From JAWLCG01 sp041687295 (GTDB lineage: Bacteria > Planctomycetota > Phycisphaerae > SM23-33 > FEN-1343), in the NCBI GenBank assembly GCA_041687295.1, contig JAWLCG010000137.1, positions 1 to 11,650 of the forward strand: a DNA stretch of 11,650 bases. Reading direction: 5' to 3'. Under the pieces are notes generated by a model that was not told where the DNA came from, searched no databases, and was given only the letters and a program-made list of their open reading frames with translations. Shown here in pieces: positions 1-6,814 of this stretch. Position 1 is the stretch's first letter. Every line of letters begins with the position of its first letter. A program made the translations under genes and the position numbers.

Positions 1-32
1 GGGAGAAGCGCCGCATCGGACAGCCTCACCCA

Positions 33-49
33 GCCGGACTGCGTCCGGC
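33..49 (-). terminator. Hairpin downstream of the DUF4838 gene
   Basis: A perfect 7-bp stem (GCCGGAC 33-39, GTCCGGC 43-49) with a 3-nt loop lies 16 bp past the stop codon of the DUF4838 gene. No T-tract follows on the minus strand, so intrinsic termination is not established. It could be a 3'-end stabilising hairpin or a small palindromic repeat. Confidence 0.3.
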
Positions 50-64
50 CTACAGGGCGGGGCG

Positions 65-2446
65 CTACCGCCGGCCGATGCGCCAGGCGGAGCGGAAGGT
101 TCGGCTGGCGCCGGGGGGCAGGGCCACGGGCGTGAACAGGTGCTGCATCTGGATCATCCAGCCTGTGAGGCGCATCTCGACGGCGTCGACCTCGGCGGGG
201 TCGAAGGCGCCCTCGATCACCAGGTCGTGCTCGGCCGAGACGAGCCGCCAGCCGCCGGCCGGGCGGGCGGGACCGGCGAAGGGGACTTCGCGGGCGGGTC
301 GGCGGTCGGGGTTGATCGGCTGGGCGGACCACTGGCCCTGCCCGTCGCGCAGCTCCAGCACCGCGTCCTGGCCGAGGGCGGCCAGTGACCAGGCGGGGTT
401 GACCATCGGCGTCAGTTCGACGGGGGCTTGGCCGGTGTTGGTCACCGTGTGCTCGGCGGTCAGCTCGGCTCCGGCCAGGCGGTACTCCGTGCGGACCTGC
501 AGGCCGGCGTCGAGGTCGGCCTGGATCGTGGCGGCCTGGGGCGAGCGGGCCTGCACGGTGTATTCCTCGACGGCCCCGGGGCCCAGACGGCGGGCCTGGA
601 CGCTGAAGTCGTACCCGTCGGAGAAGGGCGCCGAGTGGACCGACTGGTGCATGCTGGGCACCGCCAACAGGGCCAGGCCGTCCTGCTTGCGGGTGAGGCT
701 GTAGGTCCGCCCGCCCATCTCGGGCACGACGACGGCCTGCAGGGCATCGCTCTGGAGCACGACGGCCGGCCAGTCGCGGCCGAACAGCCGACCGAAACTC
801 TCCGGCGCCCCCACGTCCTCTCGCAGGAACGGCGCATCGTGGGCCAGGGCGGCCTCGACGAAGCGGTCGCGCAGGGCGGCGTCCACCGGCGGATGCAGGC
901 GGAGCACGTCGCCCTCCAGGCGGTACTCGTGGTCGCGGTGGAGCAGGCGGGCGAGCATCTCAGTGGAGCGCTCGGCGAAGACCCGCCGGCCATGCTCGCG
1001 GGTGTCGGCGGAGGCCTCGGCCTGGTCCCACAGCTGGCGCGACCGCTCGAGCACCTCGGGCGTGTACAGCTCGTCGATGCGGCTCATGCCGAAGCGCGGC
1101 ATGTGCACGCCGGCGTCCACCCGCTGCTGGAGCAGGTCGAGGTACTCCAGGATCGGCCCAGCGGCCGCGGGGCCATAGACGCCCCGGGCCCACTCGCGCA
1201 TCAGGGCGGAGACGTCCTGGTCGGGCTGCCACAGCAGGCGGCTCTGGAGGTACTGGCGAAGGTGCTCGAACTGCCCGCCCCGGCAGGCGCTGCCCTGGCA
1301 GAACATGCCGTCGACGCCGATGTCGCGGTAGGTGCGGATGTCCTGGCCGATGCGGTGGAAGTTGGGCGTGGTCAGCAGGTACTGGTAGTAGTCGACGTAG
1401 TAGTCCCAGATGAGGATGTGCTCGGCCCGCTGCTTCCAGCGGCGCAGGCGGTCGAGGAACTGCGCATTCAAATCGCAGCCGTCCAGCGGATGCGTGAAGC
1501 AGCCCTGGTTGTGGCACAGGACGATCAGCACGTTGTCGCGGGCGTGCACCTGCGCGGGCGGTTCGAGCGACCAGGCGTACGAGAGCGTCGCGATGATGCG
1601 GTCGGGGAAGCGCTCGGCCACGCGGTTGACCAGCGTGAGCAGTTGGCCCGTGGGGCCGCCTTCGCGGGCGTCGACGGCGGCGCAGTCGGGGCACTCGCAC
1701 CAGTTGTCCCAGTCGTTCTGCCCGACGGCGAAGATGCGGCGGTCGGGGTTCTGCTCGATCCACCGGGCCATGGTCTCGCAGGCGGCCTCGGCGGTGGCGG
1801 GGTTCGTGCCGCACAGCTGGGGCCGTTCGCGCCGCCGGTAGCCGTCTACGAGGCTGAAGTACTCCGGGTGTTCGTCGAAGTACCGCCGCGTGGGTACCAG
1901 CGAGGCGAAGGAGTGGCCGAACGAGTGGGCGGACGCGTTGGGCCCCCACCGCCGGTCGGCGCCGCTGTGGACGTTGAGCTTCCACCGCAGGGCCCACTCG
2001 GGCTCCTGGGCGGTCGGGTAGAACACGTGGCGATAGGCGAAGGCCGATTCGCTCGTCACGGCCTTGCGCGGCATGCGGACGACCTTGCGCCGCGGGTAGT
2101 GCACGGCCCCCGGCGCGAAGTAGCGCACGCCCAGCGACTCGAGGAAGGCGTGGACGGCGTAGTGCGTGCCGCGGCGGAAGGCGCCGGCCAGCAGCAGGTC
2201 GCGCCCGCTCGGCTCGATGCGGTAGCGGTCGCGGTCCCACAGGCCGGGCTGGTCGGCGTCGCGCTGCCCGACGAGGATGCGGGGGTTGGGCGGGATCACC
2301 CGGTCGCCCCACCGCACGGGCAGGCGCACGCCGGTCATGCGGAACAGGGCGTCCTGCAGGTCCAGGGCGGCCCGCTCCTCGACGGGGAAACCCCGCCCGG
2401 GGGTGACGATTTGGTACTCGCTGCGTCCGTCGGCGATGAGGGTCAT
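65..2446 (-). CDS. DUF4838 domain glycoside-hydrolase-like protein
   Basis: This is a 793-aa protein. Residues 1-125 resemble the alpha/beta N-terminal domain that precedes the barrel in GH67-type enzymes (helix ending in MTGVRLPV, then strand RILVG). Residues about 130-430 carry the DUF4838 hallmark GQNDWDNWCECPDC (N244, D245, C250, E251, C252, C255), and the typical closing segment with QYLQSRLLW lies near 400. A helical linker follows, and residues about 560-793 form a beta-sandwich resembling galactose mutarotase (VVPEMGGR, M577). As I recall, DUF4838 includes the GH163 endo-beta-N-acetylglucosaminidases, so a retaining glycosidase acting on aminosugar or uronate glycans is plausible, but the substrate is inferred. 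The start is set by ATG 2446 with GGGAGG just upstream; ATGA overlap with the preceding propeller gene implies translational coupling. No signal peptide is seen, so it is probably cytoplasmic. The frame stays open far upstream, but only as a GC artefact. Confidence 0.85.
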   Translation of the reverse strand: MTLIADGRSEYQIVTPGRGFPVEERAALDLQDALFRMTGVRLPVRWGDRVIPPNPRILVGQRDADQPGLWDRDRYRIEPSGRDLLLAGAFRRGTHYAVHAFLESLGVRYFAPGAVHYPRRKVVRMPRKAVTSESAFAYRHVFYPTAQEPEWALRWKLNVHSGADRRWGPNASAHSFGHSFASLVPTRRYFDEHPEYFSLVDGYRRRERPQLCGTNPATAEAACETMARWIEQNPDRRIFAVGQNDWDNWCECPDCAAVDAREGGPTGQLLTLVNRVAERFPDRIIATLSYAWSLEPPAQVHARDNVLIVLCHNQGCFTHPLDGCDLNAQFLDRLRRWKQRAEHILIWDYYVDYYQYLLTTPNFHRIGQDIRTYRDIGVDGMFCQGSACRGGQFEHLRQYLQSRLLWQPDQDVSALMREWARGVYGPAAAGPILEYLDLLQQRVDAGVHMPRFGMSRIDELYTPEVLERSRQLWDQAEASADTREHGRRVFAERSTEMLARLLHRDHEYRLEGDVLRLHPPVDAALRDRFVEAALAHDAPFLREDVGAPESFGRLFGRDWPAVVLQSDALQAVVVPEMGGRTYSLTRKQDGLALLAVPSMHQSVHSAPFSDGYDFSVQARRLGPGAVEEYTVQARSPQAATIQADLDAGLQVRTEYRLAGAELTAEHTVTNTGQAPVELTPMVNPAWSLAALGQDAVLELRDGQGQWSAQPINPDRRPAREVPFAGPARPAGGWRLVSAEHDLVIEGAFDPAEVDAVEMRLTGWMIQMQHLFTPVALPPGASRTFRSAWRIGRR

Positions 2447-3555
2447 GCGGAGCCTCCCTGGCGGGCCTGGATGCGGGGGAAGTAGAGCCACACGTGGCCC
2501 AGGTCGTCGTTCTCGGCGAAGACGATCTCGCCGTCGCGCCCGACGGCGGCGTCGGCGAAGCTGTAGCCGTAGCGCCGCCGCTCGAAGACCGAGACGGCCA
2601 CGCCCAGGTCCGCCACGATGGGCTCGCCCGGCGTGAAGCGGAACAGCCGACTCATGCCCTCGCCGGCCGAGCCGAACAGTCGGCCGTCGAACGTGACGGC
2701 CATGCAGGTCACCGGCGCCAGCGGCACCTGGGCGACGGGGCCGTGGACCGTGCCCGAGGCGTCGAGCACGAACAGGGCGCCGGCCTCGTCGGCGAGGTAG
2801 CTGAGGGCCCCGCCGGCGTCGGGCGCCCAGGCGATGCCGGGCCCCCACTGCCCTGGCGGCAGGGCGACGGCGCCGCGCTCGAGCCGGTCGGCCCCCGCGT
2901 CGTACCGCCACAGGCTGGCCGACCCGTCCAGGCCATAGACCGCCCCGTCGGGCCCGCGGGCGATGCGTCCCCGGCCCGCCAACTCGCCGACGGTCCGCAC
3001 GCTGCCGGCCTCGATATCGACGGCGAGCAGCCGGCCCTCGGTGAGCACCACGGCCGTGTCGCGCCCAGCGGCGGCGACGGCGTGGACGATTGGCTCGGCC
3101 GATGCCGGCAGGCTCAGCCGTTCCAGCGGCCGGCGGGCGATGTGCCACTCCTGGATCAGGTCGAACGGCAGCGGCTCGAGCCGCCGGGTGATCAGCTGCC
3201 CGCCGTCGGGCCCGTTGACGGCCGCCACGAACTTGCCCTTCCCGCAGCAGACCCCCGCCGCCCGGTCGGCACCGGGCACCTGCCCGAGGTCGAAGACCAT
3301 ACCGGTGATGCCGTGGAACATGCCCACCAGCAGGTGGCACGCCCGACCGCCCGCGCCGGCGTAGACCATGCCGTCCTCGGCCACGTCCAGGGCGGTGATG
3401 CGGCTCTCGTCGCCCGGCAGCGGCACGGTGACGGCGGGGAAGCAGGTCGGGAAGGCGACCATCGCGCCCTCGGTGACGAAGGCCCCGTGCACGATGCGGT
3501 CGCGCAGCGCCCGCGCGTCGGGCCGGGAGTAATCGAATCGCTCTCGCTTGGCCAT
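2443..3555 (-). CDS. Beta-propeller protein of unknown function (370 aa)
   Basis: This is the middle gene of the three-gene unit. The sequence is strand-rich with recurring blade motifs of the form x-DG-x-hydrophobic-Y/F: AEDGMVYAG (60-68), GPDGAVYGLDG (201-211), TFDGRLFGS (288-296) and GRDGEIVFAEN (339-349). Most are followed some 10 residues later by a strand such as LWRYD, LFRFT or VWLYF. This is the pattern of a six- or seven-bladed propeller (NHL/SMP-30/WD40-like). No catalytic signature can be assigned; C103-C104 and H74/H81 are candidates only. There is no signal peptide or membrane segment. The ATG at 3555 has AGGAG six bases upstream, and that ribosome site overlaps the TAG stop of the upstream propeller gene, which is 9 bp away. 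The 3' end overlaps the DUF4838 start by 4 bp. It may be a polysaccharide-lyase-like or sugar-sensing propeller partnered with its neighbours. Confidence 0.8.
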   Translation of the reverse strand: MAKRERFDYSRPDARALRDRIVHGAFVTEGAMVAFPTCFPAVTVPLPGDESRITALDVAEDGMVYAGAGGRACHLLVGMFHGITGMVFDLGQVPGADRAAGVCCGKGKFVAAVNGPDGGQLITRRLEPLPFDLIQEWHIARRPLERLSLPASAEPIVHAVAAAGRDTAVVLTEGRLLAVDIEAGSVRTVGELAGRGRIARGPDGAVYGLDGSASLWRYDAGADRLERGAVALPPGQWGPGIAWAPDAGGALSYLADEAGALFVLDASGTVHGPVAQVPLAPVTCMAVTFDGRLFGSAGEGMSRLFRFTPGEPIVADLGVAVSVFERRRYGYSFADAAVGRDGEIVFAENDDLGHVWLYFPRIQARQGGSA

Positions 3556-3564
3556 GGTGAGCTC

Positions 3565-4821
3565 CTAACCCCACACGCGAATGGGCAGATGGGCGTCGGC
3601 CTTGCGCCGCTCGGGTGGCGGCACCACGCGGAACAGGCCCACCGGGCGCGGCCCGACGTGGCCGAAGAACAGGTCGCCGTTGCGGTCGGCGGCCCCGCGC
3701 GAGACGTACTGCGAGCAGGCGTCCGGGCGGACCAGCTCGGCCACCTTCTCGCGGACGAGCGTGGCCGGGTCCAGCCGCCACAGCCAGCCCTCGACGGGGC
3801 GGCGCGACAGCTCGCCCTTGCGGAAGCGGTTCAGGTCGCCCTCGCTCGGCGCGTCGTCGGGCCAGTGCGAGGCGACGTAGTAGAGCTGCCCGTCGCCGCC
3901 GAAGGTCAGCCCGCCGCAGTGGTCCACGAAGTAGTCCTCCGGCACCGTGCGGTCATGGCCCGGCGTGACGGACCCGAGGTCCTCCACCCGCCCCCAGGGC
4001 CCCTCCTCCAGCCACAGCCGCACCAGCCGGGGACTGCCGTTCCAGGTGACGGCGTAGACGCACCGGCGGTCGGGCGAGGCGACGGCGTCGTAGAACACGC
4101 TGTGCCAGCCCGTCTGGTAGGTCGCGTCGTGGGGCAGCACCGTCAGGCTGCGCTCGATGCGTCCCACGGCCGGGTCGTACCGCACGAGGTGGCCGAAGTC
4201 GTCCGTCGTCCACACCCGCCCGCGCCCGTCCAGCAGCAGCACCTGCGAGTTGATCGAGCCGATCCGCCCGAGGTCGCGGCCAGTCCGCGTGGCGATGTCG
4301 TACTCGATGAGGTGATCCCGCGGGTAGCCCAGTGCGTAGAGCTTGCCGCGGCCCTCGTCGTGCACCAGACAGCGGCAGCCCTCCTTGGGGATCAGCGTGT
4401 CCCACCACAGCACCTCGTCGCGGGCCGTGTCGAACGCCACCAGCGCGCTGCCGCGGAAGCAGCGCTGCGGGTCGTGCCACGAGTTCCACGGCGAGTAGGC
4501 CGGCTGGTCGATCGGCGGGCCCGACAGGTGCGTGGCCATGTACAGCACGCCGTCGTGCATGGACGGGGCGAAGCTGTAGTGGATCTTGCACTGCGTGGCC
4601 CGGCCGCTGTCGCCGGGGTCGTCGACCATGCGGTCGAGGTCGAACAGGTAGTCCAGCCCGCCTGTGCGGTCGTTGTAGCGGACGAGCTTGACGATGCCGC
4701 CCGGCACGCCCTCGGCGCAGGCGGCTGCGTAGATCCGCCCGTCCGGCCCCACCGACAGCGACCAGCACGAGTCGCTGTCCGGGTGCTCCACGAAGGGGTG
4801 CCAGATCACCTCATAGGACAT
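3565..4821 (-). CDS. Beta-propeller protein, possibly lyase-like (418 aa)
   Basis: This is the first gene of the propeller-propeller-DUF4838 unit. The protein has repeated propeller blades: VGPDGRIYAA (25-34), MHDGVLYMATH (88-98), GKLYALGYP (159-167), DGRGRVWTTDD (198-208) and GDGQLYYVASH (309-319). Histidines and cysteines cluster at blade edges: H81 in KIHYSFAP, H98, H116, C149, C151, H154, H170, H240, H301 and C302. Several polysaccharide lyases (oligogalacturonate lyase PL22, ulvan lyases PL24/PL25) are seven-bladed propellers with such histidines, so a lyase is a reasonable but unproven guess; an inactive binding propeller is equally possible. I chose ATG 4821 (MSYEVIWHPF) because the 53 residues ahead of it in the open frame look non-coding. 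AGG lies seven bases upstream within GGCAGGTGTGGC. No signal peptide is visible. Confidence 0.78.
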   Translation of the reverse strand: MSYEVIWHPFVEHPDSDSCWSLSVGPDGRIYAAACAEGVPGGIVKLVRYNDRTGGLDYLFDLDRMVDDPGDSGRATQCKIHYSFAPSMHDGVLYMATHLSGPPIDQPAYSPWNSWHDPQRCFRGSALVAFDTARDEVLWWDTLIPKEGCRCLVHDEGRGKLYALGYPRDHLIEYDIATRTGRDLGRIGSINSQVLLLDGRGRVWTTDDFGHLVRYDPAVGRIERSLTVLPHDATYQTGWHSVFYDAVASPDRRCVYAVTWNGSPRLVRLWLEEGPWGRVEDLGSVTPGHDRTVPEDYFVDHCGGLTFGGDGQLYYVASHWPDDAPSEGDLNRFRKGELSRRPVEGWLWRLDPATLVREKVAELVRPDACSQYVSRGAADRNGDLFFGHVGPRPVGLFRVVPPPERRKADAHLPIRVWG

Positions 4822-4977
4822 GCCACACCTGCCTTCCCAATGCCAGCCCGGAGCGGGCCGGGTCTGAGAAGGCATTCTGCCAACCGCCCCGCCGAGATGC
4901 CATAAAATCCAAGGAAAAACCGCTGCACGGCCCAGGCCGTAGGGAACCGTCCCGTCAAGGATGACAAGTACGGGTGC

Positions 4978-5036
4978 CACGGCTGCGCTTTGTGCAGCCG
5001 TGCGGTTACCTGGGCCACTGAACCCTGCACGGCTGC
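4978..5036. repeat. Competing hairpin arms in the gap between two catabolic genes
   Basis: The 9-mer CACGGCTGC occurs at 4978-4986 and again at 5028-5036 in the same orientation. Its perfect reverse complement GCAGCCGTG is at 4994-5002. The middle arm can therefore pair with either flanking copy (loops of 7 or 25 nt), giving mutually exclusive hairpins. The element is 23 bp downstream of the toroid gene's stop and about 160 bp upstream of the propeller start. It could be a terminator/attenuator or simply a repeat; there is no T-tract. Confidence 0.5.
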
Positions 5037-5058
5037 CGGGCTGCGGCCCTTGGCACTC

Positions 5059-6660
5059 TCAGGCTCGCGAGGCTTGGAAGGACAGCTCAAGCCGGCCGCG
5101 CCAGCGGAACAGCAGCGCCGGCACCGGCTCGTCACGGTTGCCGGCCGTGTAAGGGCTGAAGCCCGCCACGTCGACCCGCTCGTACGGCCCGTCAGTGCGC
5201 AGGCAGCCCTCCGCGGCCGGCGTCACCGGCAGCGTGGTGATGATCTCGTCAGGCGAGTTGCTCTCGAACGTCAGTCGGGCGCCGGCGTCGAATTGCCAGG
5301 CGATCCGCACGTCGAAGTGGCGATAGTGGACGGTGACGGCCAGCTGGTCGGGGCGGTTGCGCAGCTCGCCGGTGGCGATGGTGTAGGCGTCGTCGCCCTG
5401 GCGGCAGGTGGAGAGCAGGGGGTTGTTCTTGCCCTTGGTGCCCGGCAGCAGCACGCCGAGGGTCTCGTGGGCGAGGTAGACGTGGCTCTGCTGGTCGAGG
5501 GCGTAGTCAGAGTGCGGGCAGAATTCGTGGTTGGTCGCCCGCAGTCCGCACAGGCCGGCCGTCCAGCCCTGCCTCCGGAGCACGCCGATCGGCAGGGTGA
5601 TGCGGACGTCGCCGTCGCGGCGGTTCTCGGCCAGCCCGGCCGGGCCGGGGACCATGCGGTCGAGCTCGTGGTAGAGCACAGCCAGGCCCTCGGTGGTCAG
5701 GCGGTCCAGGAAGGCATCCGCGGCCAGCAGGTCCAGCAGCATTCCCCGGCCTTCGGGCGTCAGCGAGTGCAGGGCCAGGCCGTAGGCCGTCGGCTCGCCG
5801 GCGTTGTTGGTCCGCTCGTCGGCGATGGGGATCCGCCGGTAGTCGGCGTTGAGGAACCGGCGGTAGAACCGCCCGGCCTTGACAAACTCGGCCTGGCGGC
5901 GGCGGGGCCCGTCGAGGATATCGTACAGGCAGCCGGCCGTCAGGGGTGTATAGACCATCGAGGGCCCACCGAGCCGCTCGGGCTGGGCGTTCTCCTCGAA
6001 GTAGCCGTCGGGGTGCATGTCGTCGAGGTAGCGTTGGGCGAACTCCGCGGCCAGCTCGACCCAATCGGCCCTGCCCAGCGTCTGGCCGCACAGCCAGACG
6101 CCCTGGGCGAAGATGGCGGTGTGATTGTTGGCCGCCAGGAACAGCCAGCCCCGCCCGCCGGGCCAGAAGCCATGGTTGTGCTCGATGGCCGCCTCGACCT
6201 GCTCGGTGAGCGTGCCGGCCAGCGCCTCGAGCGCCGCGGGCCCCACCAGCCGCTGCAGGTGCGGCCAGGCCAGCCCCAGGTGGGCCAGCAGGCGGCGCAG
6301 CGGCAGCGTCCAGCTGACGTCACCGGCCTCGTCGCGGTGCCGGCGGTAGATGCTCCGCGTGTAGTAGAGGGTGTTGTCCAACACCGTCCGCACGAGCCCG
6401 GCCGCCCGCGCATCGCCGTCGGCCGCCAGCGGGGCCAGCACCGAAAGGCCCGTCGCGCGGTAGTCGAAGTAGCTGACGACCCGCTCGCGGGGCTTGAGCT
6501 GCGGCGCGTAGGCCGGCGGCAGCGCCCCCTCGACGGTGAACGGCTCGACGGGCGTCAGCGGATCGGTATAGATGGCCTCCATGGCGGGCACCATCCGCGC
6601 CTCGATCCGCCGCTTCACGCCGTCCAGGAACGCCTGATCGAAATCCACGTCCTTACCCAT
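5059..6660 (-). CDS. Alpha/alpha-toroid polysaccharide lyase-like protein
   Basis: This is a 533-aa protein. Residues about 1-380 are helix-rich with the spacing of an incomplete alpha/alpha toroid. They contain FLAANNHTAIFAQG (N178, N179, H180) and DGYFEE (218-223), followed by GGPSMVYTPLTAG. An Asn-Asn-His motif of this type is common in toroid lyases of the alginate lyase and heparinase II/III kinds. A second conserved-looking patch, NHEFCPHSDYA (H378, H383, Y386), leads into a beta-rich C-terminal part (about 395-533), which matches the toroid plus beta-sandwich layout of those lyases. The exact family and substrate are not recognised. ATG 6660 has GGAG seven bases upstream; an in-frame ATG 33 bp further upstream lacks support. 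No signal peptide is present. It is divergent from the sulfatase and lies upstream of the propeller/DUF4838 unit on the same strand, 237 bp away, so it may belong to one transcript or regulon. Confidence 0.72.
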   Translation of the reverse strand: MGKDVDFDQAFLDGVKRRIEARMVPAMEAIYTDPLTPVEPFTVEGALPPAYAPQLKPRERVVSYFDYRATGLSVLAPLAADGDARAAGLVRTVLDNTLYYTRSIYRRHRDEAGDVSWTLPLRRLLAHLGLAWPHLQRLVGPAALEALAGTLTEQVEAAIEHNHGFWPGGRGWLFLAANNHTAIFAQGVWLCGQTLGRADWVELAAEFAQRYLDDMHPDGYFEENAQPERLGGPSMVYTPLTAGCLYDILDGPRRRQAEFVKAGRFYRRFLNADYRRIPIADERTNNAGEPTAYGLALHSLTPEGRGMLLDLLAADAFLDRLTTEGLAVLYHELDRMVPGPAGLAENRRDGDVRITLPIGVLRRQGWTAGLCGLRATNHEFCPHSDYALDQQSHVYLAHETLGVLLPGTKGKNNPLLSTCRQGDDAYTIATGELRNRPDQLAVTVHYRHFDVRIAWQFDAGARLTFESNSPDEIITTLPVTPAAEGCLRTDGPYERVDVAGFSPYTAGNRDEPVPALLFRWRGRLELSFQASRA

Positions 6661-6699
6661 GGTCACTCCAGAGAGTCGGGGGTTTCGGCTCAAGCCCGC

Positions 6700-6728
6700 A
6701 GCCTACCCCGGCGGCGGCGGCGCTGCAA
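6700..6728 (-). promoter_or_regulatory. Candidate promoter for the toroid lyase-like gene
   Basis: Read on the minus strand, TTGCAG (6728-6723) and TAGGCT (6705-6700) are separated by 17 bp. Each matches the sigma-70 consensus at only three positions, but the spacing is ideal and a start near 6693 gives a leader of about 33 nt containing the ribosome site. This is inference from pattern only. Confidence 0.35.
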
Positions 6729-6776
6729 GGCCCCGCGATCGCCTTGAAAACCGGTGCACGCGTCGGCCCGGTCGGC

Positions 6777-6782
6777 TACACT
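6777..6782 (+). promoter_or_regulatory. Candidate -10 element for the sulfatase gene
   Basis: TACACT is identical to the -10 hexamer of the well-supported tRNA promoter in this window. It would start transcription near 6789, giving a leader of about 26 nt. No convincing -35 lies 16-18 bp upstream; TTGAAA at 6744-6749 is 27 bp away, which is too far. An activator-dependent promoter is possible. Confidence 0.35.
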
Positions 6783-6814
6783 CGGGCCCGGCCCCGACTG
6801 CAAGGAGACCCCGC

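Noticed and set aside
2447..3781. Upstream extension of the DUF4838 frame to a 1238-residue open frame
   Set aside because: The extension is Arg/Pro/Gly-rich, overlaps two well-supported propeller genes in another frame, and the ribosome site and ATGA junction place the real start at 2446.
4963..4979. Possible sigma-54 promoter (minus-strand TGGCAC...CTTGTC) before the propeller operon
   Set aside because: The -12 element is GT instead of GC and the GG-to-GC spacing is one base too long.
428..6747. Very long plus-strand open frames opposite the catabolic block (428-2485, 2494-4905, 4990-6747)
   Set aside because: Low-complexity composition rich in Val/Gly/Ala/Arg, no domain motifs; they are antisense shadows caused by high GC third positions in the real genes.
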